Source: Rosistilla oblonga (GTDB lineage Bacteria > Planctomycetota > Planctomycetia > Pirellulales > Pirellulaceae). Taken from it: DNA of 64,000 nt. The stretch is taken from positions 6,331,339 to 6,395,338 of the forward strand of contig NZ_CP036292.1 in assembly GCF_007751715.1 (NCBI RefSeq), in the 5' to 3' direction. Of the stretch, positions 12,001-21,700 are shown piece by piece. The translations under genes and the position numbers were made by a program. Below the pieces are notes generated by a model, which did no database searches, had not been told where the DNA came from, and was given only the letters and a program-made list of their open reading frames with translations. The first letter of the stretch is position 1; every line of letters starts with the position of its first letter.

Positions 12001-12408
12001 GTCGGCCAAAGGGGCAAACGCGATCCCGGCAACCGCCGAATCGCCCTGCGCCGAAAGCGAGTTGTAATAAGCCAAGTCGGCGTCGATCATCGCCTGCGTT
12101 TCCAGCAGGCCGTGATCGGCGTAAACCGTGCCTGTCGATCCGGCGACCGCGTCGTTCAGCGGAGTCGACGAGACGACTTCATGATCGTGCAACTCCGCTG
12201 CGGCTAGCGACGCTGCAAACGCGTCGACTGCGTACGGACCATATTGAGTCGTATGCGCTTCGGCATGCAGGGAGGGCAAAAACGAATTCGGCTCGACCGA
12301 CAACAGTTGACGAGGCTCTAAGATCTCATTGAGCAGACGTCGCTTTTCCAAACGGTTTTTGATGCGGTTTTTCAGCTCGAGAGTCTTCTTTGATGTCCGC
12401 CAAGTCAT
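1..12408 (-). CDS. Giant-1: multidomain surface protein with two intact metallopeptidase sites (3' end outside window)
   Basis: The frame is open from ATG 12408 to the window edge (4136 residues, no stop), so the C-terminus is missing. The start is followed by a basic, helical head and LEPRQLLS, the LEPR-XLL motif of planctomycete exported proteins. Residues about 100-330 are a metzincin-like zinc peptidase: IFIDADG, a WQRVAEDFSPFDVNVTTEDPG-type segment, HEVGHALGLGH at 284-294 and a SIMG Met-turn. A second site, HEIGHVLGLGH, is at 969-979. Then follow PPC-like segments, a beta-helix passenger (about 1240-2000, with two DDTDIVHV motifs), 'DG...FEF' repeats, and another beta-helix near 3770-4000 (NNTIYGPGTGIRVNDG). 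The last residues (ENGRTLVEDKDY) match ENGRLLTEGVDY of giant-2 near 4406, so about a third of the protein is probably missing. Cysteines occur near the first site (ISCGCGG). Role inferred: exported or surface protease/adhesin. Confidence 0.88.
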   Translation of the reverse strand, partial: MTWRTSKKTLELKNRIKNRLEKRRLLNEILEPRQLLSVEPNSFLPSLHAEAHTTQYGPYAVDAFAASLAAAELHDHEVVSSTPLNDAVAGSTGTVYADHGLLETQAMIDADLAYYNSLSAQGDSAVAGIAFAPLADTFRLHSNPSAKHTIFIDADGAVTTSRWEGGVTINSPAYDPENNGAAFTTTELMRIQDLWQRVAEDFSPFDVNVTTEDPGEAALVNTGAGDDAWGVRAVLTTDNVISCGCGGIAYGSSFDDGYDFPGATDTPVWVYNAGVSSVATTISHEVGHALGLGHDGLAAGGATYYSAHGTGEHRWGSIMGAAFSAHIDTWDNGEYFDTSNPNQDDMERITNYGFGFRPDDHGDTIDTATNLSVTGVSLAEDVVATQFGVIGNRTDKDYFGFQVGSGTIELTFDSYASRLYTSNGAGSYSVSYENSDDFGTNLSQTLHRSNLNIDARLYDIAGNELAVATGAGLSKTLTTDLEAGFYFVSVDGIGFGDPSVNPPTGYTDYGSVGQYMITGTVPNFNQAHPQLIAVAPNNGDLFDLDPDDQSIDNIRRVAPTELTLSFASRDAIRQSSVDGAISVQYSETGDFANGFVEVPVGHLEVQGSQVIVRFAENLRDGFYQLSVTSDLTDASGVPFEPIYPELVPGNPTASREVVGFELELGARVTAVVPQPVNPTTMQPALDQIEVYFDDLDLFQSGSVINEAAFYQLIDNKGTVSTEDDVPVLPTTVTRDDDDRKVTLLFAAPLATYGDNLRLRVGDVFQPAAAVLDLPAVGSDPGVLAADAATLVAPPVDGNWSLLVSEEIRNATSIDAFRLADNPGAVDEPGHRDIDVTHTGGAEDHYASPGSRDGDDAIATLPYTFMRNIPIGTIQGEAQYNQMSAQQEQRFREILDIYGEAYGIDFYEVEGAGGLQLLVSDLSLHDPALVSGVGGVAGVAGGTKVTMDYVDYQDSSSNTFGGSFYDTALHEIGHVLGLGHSYDLPPGTFQGSEGAYSSLNTSSEWAFPAESDLIHGEHLLQKEALDVDLYKIDVVRPGTLEAQTIAERMNVSSLLDTRLTLFQELTDVSGNKRLELVSSNDDYFGTDSFIQYSVQPGTYYVGVAAEGNDFFDPNAGTTSAGGVSQGVYDLRLDFKADANPGTPLVNGGVDIAAGATSVSVVDGGLFVAGDLVRIGSEVARVVAPPVGNVLQLQRAQLGTEAIDVADGTTITKISTLTDGAGSPLDGDRDGNAGGNYNFWFRPVEDVAGQQTLFVIPTGQDVVDFDPGLGTPGSANNPYQNISAALDAAKTIIDDTSNSIDHVVVRLLPDAGDDGDLQTTDDNLAYEIGYVQSLNDTLADGRNLLLPGGVSLMVEAGVIMKFLDSQISVGSSDDGDDRSGSSIKVLGTPQDPVYFTSYNDTSIGQNSNRDTSQPAGPGDWGGIEIRNDVDRQQGQGDLEFQGIFGNYINHAQISFGGGQVSTVGRTIDPVHLSAARAEISYNTILDSSNAAISADPSTFEVSEFVGPRYQRSSIGDGFVADYDRIGPDVSGNTLLGNSTNGLFVRLDTPAGDELLKLEVAARFDDTDIVHVLGENLVVNGNAGGSLLHRIPASPIVGLIPQAGGNLPAGNYEYRYTYVDAFGYESQPSTAQSVTLTAGQSVKLANISPATGDFVARRLYRSDASSGGEFLLVAELDKSTLDYVDDLIAAPPTAAVLEPVSLRPRTDASLVIDPGTIVKNQGARIELEFGANLIAEGVLGREIIFTGRADDRFGRGGSFDTNDDGASEGSKGEWAGIYASPTSGLSIDHAQLSFGGGTTGTDGGTAFYNVIQIHQANARIANSLFEDNADGVGSQQDGGRSGLAPNSSATIHVTAAQPTIVGNTIQSNDGAAITINANSLDAEFRFDTGRQTGNVDAYEVPPANVGPVIRGNQFGQGTDSDGKLLANGINGLLVRGEVLMTEVVWDDTDIVHVLRNDIVIPDFHTYGGLRLQSSSTESLVVKADSDAQILATGRSLDITDRIGGRLLVLGQPGFPVIITSTEDDTVGAGFSPLGQPHRDTVLLPSSTNWQGLNFDPYSHDRNVATYTEREGSIGAFGDINSQIGSHQDLGLLAKDEKSGDENLRLGYTVYGAIADVGDQDTYQFEGVAGTMVWIDIDNTDPRLNSMIEIIEVDGSGNGKVLARSTDSASEDAAGQLTYVDPSVRDGHAMPMRMDIDPLTNADGSYRDLYSLNPGDAGLRIVLPGTTGSTKKYYVRVSGENGTTGGYQMQVRLRETDEVAGSVVRYSDLRYADTAISAIGLPAHSPLAAEIMHPGGNSTINIGSFANTDRGAVSASGYIDASEDRYTFEIAQDSLQRSSVPGMNTSLVFDIDWADGLVRPDTTLYVFDQSGNLVALGTNSNILDDQVTPVVPGQPTTQTDLSRGSQGTRDAFIGPLELPNGNYSVVVSTAAEMLADMQQFTQQNAANKNFRLEPLDPTVRIIDDRFSTEDSRFETTNPNPAQLPSAKEVAFTPESVIDWHFGDIPLIGISRVGVQDTNNSQINIFNPYTGRHDAIIDEDTSPINAAAQRSTGLVLAIERSIGSSSDTNTDTVYSIAADGSFTTVGATGIVTYEYFNQGGTNPHINRTDADSGMLFSSLAFYEDNNSSSSYLYGLANRGTFNGSNVGRNAGNTADVISGNAGAINANNLIYRLSADTGAVQSRNGISMPGGFQSANPQDPLIQNNTGFNIPSEAPWAGTNAIAQVQIPTTSPATGGNTGNVTSLVTSTTAGQTLLYAFTTTGAVWEMSITENNTTNYDPGDISGAPRLLIDPTSAEAIQAADGSTLSFAQVTKGPANFTDAVNGISGVESMYFGVESATGNLYAFTMDGTGGTAQRIFQYGADSVPIYGTLDGSGALAGLFFSNLDQNLWHLSSSAPAAGHGMDALDDRPDVLGGGSLRFGFDTLGEDYNHLGNDIGTVRADDLQGFSGYNFLGGAHGNIQGESIDLSGIDGADLPKLYFNYILDSENTNADDNPSSFSEANLDDVMRDSLRVYVAGADQQWKLVATNNMDDALNNRVWQDSRGNVHEYDPVGSGGYTNVANQVFVQELFDDNVFRQARIDLSPWAGDNDVKIRFEFSTAGESRPDQTDLQMLPSDQIVDGQAFTVAGSLAGSNYSETFEYDLGLVVRMPSGAQVAAAGGTLDLTRPGGATIISLQTGGNILASDSAATVAEKIAASVGGAFVNPSDPSLLQFSNETLAGSYGFGTLVDYVVGTPGVQGGANAIPVDYSMNVDQVLVATQTVLAGTIKDATAPVQLESFPRIATSNAIRFYDATVTQDASTYSAAFLAPAYKPMALIGGEHAGNDSLPGSDFGVYTGGTDSVAELLRAGERSRGLGGAMGVYLDDIVVGLAERGESATGGSGSNLADNPYHEALVYSSTSGVAPVALDVPAGPYQLEVRLGREYLSDPAGTGVQVGKGERFDINDRLAEGFNLEIGDGGAHIVDGDTFDLSNGYETLTFEFNDVTPGAPVSGIEPGNVEVSYRIDSTAGEIADAIRGAINRSSVRAVLGIEATSSGGRLNDASDTTIVLHGYAATDNFGGSTFTSPTMVADAGGTFGSVNILTQAFTSNAQRLDGELYELAVAPDGQIRPLITIDGKGNASARADHYRFTVDEPGTTVNIEMPDPSFNSIIALIDFSDISNTTVLAAGILGYPPFVEHTIDTPGEYQIVIGKISDTDLPLFLDPANLPDLSSLVSISDILSGTPFSRFRLDPTDDYQLIVAIDGMRTPILNPVVTGVDNGRGEDNGDRNLHRDQGQFVIDSNTISFSTATGIVVDAGDVTPGSKVPNEGNRPKPGAVQNFPTLNANNLVPGAVIQNNLLIRNANGIFVSGDGSAAGSNLGAPAPFARVVNNTIYGPGTGIRVNDGASPTLLNNVLVENATGINITGAGTTVIRGTTVVNEGALASVPGTATETDRISIGGAIQWDDVFIVGDTVSDPSQPDSLDLGAAGLFGMFQFDPASGVPNLYPAAGSPIIDKSIENQNDRSLFASTKNSVGIGLSPIKVTNRDLVGQLREDDPLVNNSSGQGQAIIKDRGALDRSDRRGPLAQLLTPFDGEQSQGVLIDGDARANSVFRDTRESGVLSSFRVQLSEFNQIGPDASTISALSVIVRENGRTLVEDKDY
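9472..9504 (-). other. Intact zinc site 2 of giant-1 (HEIGHVLGLGH)
   Basis: Residues 969-979 read HEIGHVLGLGH, preceded by YDTAL and followed by SYDLPPGTFQ. The domain is matrixin-like: a helix with REILDIYGEAYGIDFYEVEG lies ~95 residues upstream. Both paralogs keep this surrounding scaffold but not the catalytic residues. Confidence 0.85.
11527..11559 (-). other. Intact zinc site 1 of giant-1 (HEVGHALGLGH)
   Basis: Residues 284-294 read HEVGHALGLGH: the three zinc-binding histidines, the catalytic glutamate and the conserved glycine of metzincins. About 30 residues later SIMG supplies a plausible Met-turn. The site is embedded in a domain typical of planctomycete M12B/reprolysin-like proteins. 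Confidence 0.88.
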
Positions 12409-12788
12409 GCGATTTCGCCCTTACAGAAAAAACGATCGGATAATTGATTTTTGAGGAAACAAATGCGAGGAATTGCGATCTAAATCTTCGTGAAGCAGAT
12501 GGAATGCCGACCGCGATAGCTGCACGAGACCCCGCAATAGGTGGGGAGGTCTCATACTAGCTACGCGTTGTAGTCCATGCAATAAAATCGCAAGAATCGT
12601 TACGACCGTGAGCTGCAGAGAACTCTGCAGTTTCCAGGTCGCTATGCGCAGTGGCCCACATCGTGATGGCAAGATCTTTGCCGCGGGCTCGCGTTGATAA
12701 CGAATCAGCCTCTGAGTTGTCCTCAGAATCCCTAAAATCGGTCCAAATTAACAAACATTTGGACCGATTCTGAGCTGTTCCTTAATCG
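12409..12788. other. Intergenic region between giant-2 and giant-1
   Basis: This 380-nt stretch carries the giant-2 terminator hairpin (12736-12769) and a second short palindrome, CTGCAGA-GAAC-TCTGCAG (12613-12630). I found no convincing -35/-10 pair for giant-1 and no supported gene. Confidence 0.6.
12736..12769 (-). terminator. Rho-independent-like terminator after giant-2
   Basis: A perfect 13-bp stem, AATCGGTCCAAAT / ATTTGGACCGATT, with an 8-nt loop starts about 20 nt after the giant-2 stop. On the minus strand the stem runs into TTTTAGGGATT, a short U-rich tail. A further CTCAGAATC / GATTCTGAG pair (12722-12774) can extend or compete with it. Confidence 0.72.
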
Positions 12789-15700
12789 CTAGAAGTTGCT
12801 CCAGAACTCATCGAGTCCTTCGGCGGTGGGTTGATCGTCTCGCGAATCGGCGAGTTCATCGATGACGGGATCCAATTCGATCCGGCGGCCAGTCTCCTCT
12901 TCGCCCAACTGAGTCAAAGCAAGCGATGTCGCCGCTTCGGGTGTCAGCTCTTCGGGCTCTTCGGCCGGAGCATGCATCCAAGTTGCAGCACCCACGACGA
13001 CCGAGGAGACATCGGGAGCAACAACCGCTTCGAATTCACCGCTGGCACCATTGGTACCGTTGAGGTAATTGATAATCGTCAGCGCGTCCAACGGAGTGAT
13101 CGACCCGTCGCCGTTGACGTCCATGAACGGCCCATCGGAAATCGAGATCGTGCCGTTATCGACCAACGCATCGACATCGTTTTCGGTGTTCCGATTCAGA
13201 TGATTGATAATGATCAACGCATCGATCGGCGAAACCTCTCCGCTGTCGTTGACGTCGCGGATGTTGAGCGTGTTCTGCCCAGCACTTCGCGACACCGACA
13301 CAACAACGCTGGTCGGATCGGAAGCCAAACCAAGCGTGTCGGCGACGGTGTACTGGAACTGCGCCGTTCCCACAAAACCGTTGGCGGGAGTAAAGCGAAC
13401 CATTCCACCTGCCAGCACCTGCACCGATCCAACCGCTTCTGCAGGCTGGGTCGTGATTCGCAGACTGGCTGGATCCAACGCACCCGCAACGCCTTGATCG
13501 TTGACCAACACATCGATATCGACGGGGCGATTGATCGAGGTTCGAACAACATCGCCGCTGGTGATCGGCGTGTCGCTGACCTGCATCGAAAGCGTCAGCG
13601 GGCCGCTGCGATTCCCTTGCTCATCGGCGATCGTGAATTGGAATTCATCCGATCCCTTATAGCCTTCGCGAGGGCTGTAGCTGAGCGTGCCGTCGCCGTT
13701 ATTGGTCAACGTACCGTTGAGCGAAGCGAGAGTCACAACCAACGATGCCGGATCGACGCCACCGGTCGATGATTCGGGATCTTCGACCAAATCCAACACG
13801 TTGATCACGGTCACTCGGTTGCTGGCAACACGAATCTGATCCTGCGTCAATCGCGGTGCATCGTCGCGTCCGCTGACAGTGATCGAAACACGGCCCTCGG
13901 AAACGCCGACGACGTTGTTCGAATCGACAACCTGATACGTAAACGTATCGACTCGCGACTCTCCCGTCGTCAAGCGATCGAGAATCTGCGAAGTCGACGG
14001 ATCGTAAACAAATCCACCTTCCGCTTCGTTCTGATCGTTGAGGGTGAACGTGACAGTTGCTCCCAACGAGGTGATCCCCGTCAGCGTACCGGCTGGCCTG
14101 CCACCAAACGCGTAGATCGACAACACGTCGCCGTCGATGTCGACGTCGTTCGACAACACGCCAGGTCCATCGATTTCCAGCAGCGTATTTTCATCCGTGC
14201 TGTAGCTATCGTTGACCGGAACCGGAATGTCGTTGACCGGTACGATCGAGATCGTCAGCAGGATCGACTGCGATCGATTCATGTTATCGCCGGTCGCAAG
14301 TCCGGTATCGACAGCCGTAACCGTCACAACGGCTTCACCATTCTGATTTGGTGCAGGCGTAAACCGCAGCCCGCCGGTCGATGTGACCGATGGGGCCAGG
14401 GCGAACAATTCGGGTCGATCGGTGGTGACAACAAAGTTGACGCCTTGGCCCTGTTCGTCGAGTGCCGACGCGGGGCCCGCCGCGATTGGCGATGCCCACG
14501 TAGGATCGAGATAGAATCCGCTGCCCTCGGTCACTTTGATCCGGTTTGGATCGTCGGGTGCGTTGGGATAACCAAACTCGGGCGGATCGTTGACCGCGTT
14601 GACGGTAATCGTGAACTTCTGCGACTCCGATGCCAACGGATTGTTTGGATCGTCGTCGATCGCTGTCACGGTCACGATTGCGATTCCGTTCTGATTCAAC
14701 TGGAGGTTGAATTCGAGATCGCCATCGGGGGAGATGCTGATGTCGGGTCGCTGCGTGACAACTCCCGACGCATCGCTGGAGATCTGATCGAACAATCCTG
14801 GGTTGGTCGTCGTGACTTCGAAGCGAACGTTTTGCGATGCTTCATCCAACGCGTCGCCAGGACCTGGACGAACCGATTTCACAAAGCCGGGCAGCGTCAC
14901 GTGCCCAGGATCGTTGGCGTCGTAAACCGTCGTGTCCTCGCTGACGGTCACGTTTTCATCGATCACAAACTGCGGAGGATCGTTGACCGGAGTGACTTGA
15001 ATCTCCACCGTTGCGGTCGATCGCAGCGGCGATGAATTCGCAACCGGGTTGCCGTTGGCATCCAACGTAAACGTGACGCCATCGTCTTGGATCGTGTACG
15101 TAAACGTATCGACCATCGCGGCTGTCGAACTAGCAAAGTTCAACGGCGGCGTGTAGAGAACCTGCTCGAATCCGTTTGTCAAATCGCTATCGGTATCGAT
15201 GAACTGAACCGTTCCACCGCGGGATGTGGTGATCTCCGTCGAAGACGCGTTTGGCGACAGCACGATCAACTTCTGCGACAGCGTTTCGCCGGCGGTGTCT
15301 TTGATATTGTTGCCACCGAGATCTTCGTTTGGCCCCGCCGAATCGAGCGACGTCGGCAGCGATTGACCGATTCCCAAGCCGGCGACGATCGCGTCGGTCG
15401 GAATCAATTCGCTGACGTCCAACGTCAACGGCGTATCTTCGGTGACACGGTTGATCAAAGTGTGGACTTGGCCCAGCGGAGCATCGTTGACAGGGAAGAC
15501 CTTCAACTGCAACGGCACGTCGACAGTCTTCGGATCCGCTTGAGAGACATAACCGCCGTTGCCATCGTCGACGAAACTGATCCCTTGATCGCTGAGCGTG
15601 TAGATCAGGTTCAACGGTGGTTGAGCGGAGGTGGTCGCGTCGAGCTCGGTGAAATAATCGCGTGGTAAGGTCACTCGCACGCTGCCATTGCCGAGCAGCG

Positions 15701-18700
15701 AAACAGCCGCTCCCGCAGGTGCACCCGCACCAAGTCGGATGCCTTGAACAACCAAACTCTGCGGCACGTTTCCGACGTTGTCGACGTCGGTTGTTTCATC
15801 GATCCCCGATTCGTTGACCAATTTGTCGGTGAACAACGGCCCCAGATCGATCACCAAGTTGGTGTCGTCTTCGATCGCGTTAACCGATGTTGGCGTCGAT
15901 GCGTTTGGATCGAACGGAGCATCGTTGACAGGTCGGACCGTGGCGGTGATCTCGACGTCGGTCTGCAACGCCGGCGAACCACTGTCGGTAAGCGTCAAGC
16001 GAATGATGTCGATGCCGAAGAAATCAGCGGCCGGGGTGTAGGTCAGCTGATTACCAACGATCTCGATCGATCCGCCCTGAGTCGTCGTCAGGTCGTTGTT
16101 TGTCGCCGAGATCGTGACGTTGCCGGTTTCATTTGGCCCGTCGAAGATCCCGAAGAACGCAACGGCATCGTCGAAGACCATCGCTTGGTCTTCGAGCGTC
16201 TCGAACTCAGTCGTGCTGATCACGGGAGCGTCGTTGACAGGATTGACCGTCAGCGTGATTCGGCCGACTGTCGTCTTGGCATCGTCTTGCAAGCGAACCC
16301 AACTGCCATCGGCCAACTGTTGATAGCCCGTTGGCGGATTGTTTGGATTCGCTGGCGCGGCAGTCGGCACATACGACTGCGGCAATCCAGTCGAGGTCGC
16401 AGGGGTTGTCGGTGGCTCAAAGCCATTGGTCGCTGTGTCGACATCGCCGATTCGATAGAAGATCGCATCGGTGCCAAAGAAGTCGGCAGGAGGCGTGTAG
16501 AGAATGATCGGATCGCCCGCGAGGTTGGTACTCAGTACCGCGGTGCCTCCGTTTTCGGTCTCCAACTGGATTCCATCGGGGAACAAACCGTCGACGTCTT
16601 CCGCCAACGCAACCTCTTGGTAGGTCAACTCGAAGATATCGCGATTGCTGACTCGGTTTGGTGCCGCATCGTCGTCGCTCAAGATCGAATCGACAGAGAT
16701 TTCAAACGCGGTATCCTCGATGGCTGTCAAGTTGAGGCCAGCGTGCGATGTTTCATCGGGAACCGGCGCGTCGTTGACCTTCAAGAATTCCATGGTCACG
16801 GTCGCGGCGATCGCCGATTGCAGCGGATCGCTGACGCCGTTGGTCATTCCGTCGTCGGTCACATGGTAGACGAACTGCGCGATTCCGACGGAGTGCTGTT
16901 GCGGCACGATCTCGATCATCGGCTCTGGCGTGCTGCTGTCATTGATGATCCGCACGGTTACGGGAACCGTCTGCGAAGCTGGCAGGCCTGGCGTGATCCC
17001 TTCGGCGAAGGTGATCTGCAGGTTCTCCAAAGCCGCTTCGTTGGCTGGGAAGCCGCCATCGTTGGCCAACAACACCGACCATGGAATGCGAACGACTTGG
17101 TCTTCGAGATAGCGGAACGCAGGCAGTCCCGAGGCGACCGAAGGATCGTCGACAACAACCGGCACGTCGTTGACAGGAGTTACTGTCAGCGTGACGGTTC
17201 CAAATTCGTTGGATGGCATCACACCATCGAACGCACGATAGGTGAACGTTCCGGTGCCGTAGAAGTTGAGAGCCGGTTCGAAGGCAAACGAACCGTCACG
17301 ATTCAGACGCACTACGCCAGCGCGACCACCATCGATCGGGATCTGCTTAGGAAAACCGGTGCCATCGATATCGAAGACCGACAACCCGACGCCATCGTTT
17401 TGCAGAATGCCGCTGCTCGCGGGAATCGTAAGCGTCGTGTCTTCGGCGGTCGTGTAAGTATCGACAGCGTTTCCAGGATTGACGACCGGTGGCGTACCCA
17501 CCAGGTTCTCGACGACGTAATCCTCGACCTCACCGCCCACAGCGATGCCAGTCGGGCTGACGCCGCCGGTTTGCGAAACGCGGAATCGTGCATAGGTGAT
17601 CCCTGGAACAAATCCGTCGACCAGCGGCGCGGGGATCGCGATCGATTCGATTCCGGTGGAGACCGGTCGCATCGATACGATCTGTTCGCCCAAGTCGTCG
17701 AAGTCGCCGTCGCGGTTGAAGTCGACCCAACCATCCAGGACACCGGCACCTTGCACAGTGACTTGGATCACCGAAGCGGTGTAGTTCGGATTGAAGAAGG
17801 CCTGCGTCAGATCGACGCCATCCTCGGCGGCATCGCCATCGGCGGTGATTCCGACCACGTTGGCATCCGTCTCAGCAGTGGTCACACCGCTGCCAAGCGA
17901 AACGCTACCGGGAACGATGACGTGCCGGGCTCCGTTGTCGTCGAGGAGCGTTGCATACGGTGCATCGCCAAAGTCGAGCGTCAGACCTGGGGTCAAGATC
18001 GTGAATTGCGTTTCGCTGTTGGGGCGATTCGGTTGCAACGGGTTGCCAGCGATATCGCGGATCGCCGAAACGTCGACTGAACTGAGGTTGCCGCTTGCAT
18101 CGACAACGTCGCTAACGCCACTGAGGAACAGCGTGTCGCTGCCTCGCAACGTTGCAACTCCAGCAAACGGACCGTCGTTCGGATTCGAAGCGACATCGAT
18201 CTCGTTGATCGCTCGCACCAAAGCCAACGCCATTTGGCTGCTGCTAAAACTCAGCGGACTGAATTCGACGCGAACCGCTCCGCCAGCAACGCCGTCGGCG
18301 ACCAAACCGCTGTTGTTCATATCGAACGTCGTTCCCAGCGGTTCGTTCAATTGAACGATTCCACCAGCTTCAGCGACAGGTTGAATTCCAAGGCTCGATT
18401 GGCCGATCACGCGAGCGATCTCCGCCGCCAATTCATCGGCGTCCAGCAGCACGTTGAGGCCCGGGATCGAAGGATCGGGCTTGGTCAAGCTGATCACCTG
18501 GTTGCCAGGCGTGGTTGCCGGATCGACGTTCGAATCGTTGAACTCGTAGCGGACCGTGTTGCCAGCAATCGTTAGAGTGAAACTGGTTCCATCGATCACC
18601 GTCGGAACGCCACCGGCGTCGACAGGCACTGCCAAGTGCAAGCTCTCTTCGACACCCGGGGTGCCGATCGAAACCAACGCCGAACTGTCGACGTCGACCG

Positions 18701-21700
18701 TGACGCTGGTAGTACCGCCAAGCTGCACCACGCCCTGTCCGAGATCGCGAGCACTATCGAGTTCGACCGACGCACCGCGAACCGCTTGAGCGATCGCCGC
18801 AGCGATCTCTTCGTGCGTCGCAGTCGGCTGGATCGCGATTCGTTCATGCCCAGCAGTGATCGTGGCGACCGAATCGGTATCGAATTCGAAGGTCGTCGTG
18901 CCAGCGGAATGCGTGACAGTCAACAACTCACCATCTTGAACGCCCGCTGCAACACCTTGCTGTGTCAGACCCGATTGCTCGTCGCCCGCGGTGCTCAACG
19001 CCAACGCAGGAGAGTTACCGATCTGGATCTTGTCGCCGGCAACTGCCACGGGTTGCAAGATCGTGGAATCGTTCGCTGGCAGGTTCGCCAACAACGTCGT
19101 GATCGCTGCCAGGATCTTGTCGCGCAACTGCGTCTGAGTATCGGTGACGTCGAAGGCGATCGGAGTCCGCGTGGCGCTGAAGTTGGCGTCGCTTGTCAGT
19201 TCGAAGACACGTGTTGTGCCGCCGTCGTTGATCGTAAACGTCTCGCCATCGACAACGGCGCTTCCACCGTTGGCGGGCACGACCAAAGTCAAGGTTTGCG
19301 GGACGATCAGCACATAACCGCTGTCGTATTCCAGCGTCGCTTCGATCCCGTTTTCATCGGTCACGATGACTTGGTCGCCATCTTGAACCGCCGAACCAGT
19401 CGGCGCGGTCAGGACCATCCGATCACGATTGTTCAGCGTGATCTCATAGATGCTCTCCGGACGCCAGATCCCGGTCAGCGGAGTCAGCAGAATCTTCCCG
19501 TTGGTCGGCGAGAAGCCAAGCGAATAATCGACTCCCTCGGTCAACAAGCGACCGTTTTCGGTGATGCTGATGGCCGACAGATCGGTCGGATCGCCCGCGG
19601 GATCGATCGTCGCGACATCGGGACCGGTTCCGTTGATGTCGGAGATCAGAATTTCGAAGTAGTTCAGCGAGCCCTGCGTCAATTGAACGTAGGTATCGTT
19701 GGGATCCTTGTCCTGCCCGCCGCTGTCGTTGTCCTGCGGAGTGACCAGGGCAGCGACTGGGCCAACAAAGTCGGAGCGTTCGAACGCACCGAGATCCTTG
19801 AACACATTCTGTCCGGTACCCGATGCAGGCGTGCTGGGGTCGTCGGTTCGGAATTGTCCCGTCACGTCGCGATCGGGAGCCAGGATCGGCGACGCGCCAA
19901 TTCCCAACGGTCCCTTGATCGTCAGCATGTAGCTTCGATCGTTGATCACTTCGCGAGAGGTATCGATCGCGGGAGAATCGACAACGGGATAGAAGTTGCG
20001 ATTTTCGGGGTCGACAAAAACGGGCGTCGCGGGATCGCTGACCAATACAAACGACGTTCCCAGATCGCCACCGCGATAGGTGCTAGCCGTTCCGGTGCGG
20101 TAATACAGCGACGTGCTGACTTCCGTCGTGGCATCGCTCGACGCATCGACCGAGATACCGGTTCCCACGTTGGCGACGATATTGTTGCTGAGCGTTGGGC
20201 CGGCATTGTTTTGGACCTGGATGCCGATCCCCGCTCCCGAACTGTTTCCATAAACAGTATTGTTAAAGATGCGTGCAAACGGAACTGCCGCGTCTTCGGT
20301 AGCTTCGCCCGCGATTCGGATTCCCGCGGTGCCACTGGCGACCACGATGTTGTTGAAGACCGAAACGCCGGGAGCCAAGCGTTCGTCGTTGAACTCTTGG
20401 GTTGCACGCGGCGGACCGGCGTGCGGTAGCGAACCGGCAAGCGGTGAGATCTCGACGTCGCGAGCACCAGGGATGATGTTGATACCGTAAGACAACGCAT
20501 CGCTGATCACGTTGCCTTGCAACAGCACTTGACCTTGATCGCGTTTGCGATTGCGGTCTCCACCATCGACGCTGTTGAACTGGTCGACGCCGTACAGCGT
20601 GTAATCGTCCTGTTCGCCTGGGAAGACGTTGCCGAAGAAATCGGTGACAACTGGCGTCATGTTATTCAAGTCGGCAAAGTCGGAGTTGCCGAAGTTGTCG
20701 ACCGCCACGGTTCCGTGAAGAGCCACGACGTAGGAGTTGCTTGGCGTCCCCAAAACCGTCGTCGATCCGCTGATCGATCCATCCAGCATCGAAGCCGTCA
20801 CGCCCAAGGTCGCTTGAGCTTGAGCTCCATTGATGGCGTCGCGAATGTTACGGCCCAGTTCGGCGCGAGTCATATCGCCCAACGGATTGAATGGAATCCG
20901 AACGTTTCCGGCGACCGACAATCCATAACCAAGTTGGCCTGGTGTCAGCGTAGCATCATCAAATTCGAAGGTGACGGTGTTCGTTCCATCGCTGAGATCG
21001 AACGTCTGACCATCGTAAACCTGTTCGGGCGACGGAGCGTTCAACGACACACCGGTTGCCAATCGATCGTTTGTATTAAACGTGCGATAGACAAACAGAT
21101 CGCGAATAAAGCCATCGGGCTCGGTACCGTAATCGGCACCGGTACGAATTTCGACCTGGTAATAACCGGTGTCGGTTTCCGCTTTCACACCGTTGCTGAG
21201 CAATGGTTCGTATTCGAGGTTGTCGACAAATCCAGTCTGGTCGGAAGTCGAATTGATCACCATTTCGCCCCGCTCGCGGAAGCCGACGATGATGTCGTCC
21301 AGATAGACGCCAGTGAAGGCGTTGTTCTGGCTGCGGAACGCATTGTCGATGCTGGTCGAAGTGAACTGACCAAACTCATCGCCCGGCAAAGCGTTTCCGC
21401 CGGAGCCATGTTGCGACAATCCCATCGGTCCGGAATCGAGCACGTTGTAGCCGTAAACCTTGATCAGATAGCCGTTGCGAACCGGATACGATGTAGTGAC
21501 GTCCTGGGCTCCAGCGAGATTTAACGCCTCGGTGAGACTCTTCTGCACCTGGATCGCAACTTCTTCAGCGGTCATTCCCGAATGGACCGCGATCGGCGTA
21601 TTGCCTGCGGTGACGCCCGGTTGCCCGACGATAAACCCGCTGGGCATATCGACCGAAGCTCGGCTGGTGGTCACGCCTTCGACACTGATCCGATTTCCCA

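Noticed and set aside
12421-12754. Small minus-strand frames between giant-2 and giant-1 (65 and 83 codons)
   Set aside because: They overlap each other and the giant-2 terminator hairpin, and have no recognisable protein features.
15744-18080. 778-codon plus-strand frame (and similar at 18636-20429, 25560-27983, 32868-36092, 36120-38132, 38427-40892, 48954-51740)
   Set aside because: All are antisense shadows in codon register with the giants, without starts, ribosome sites or domains of their own.
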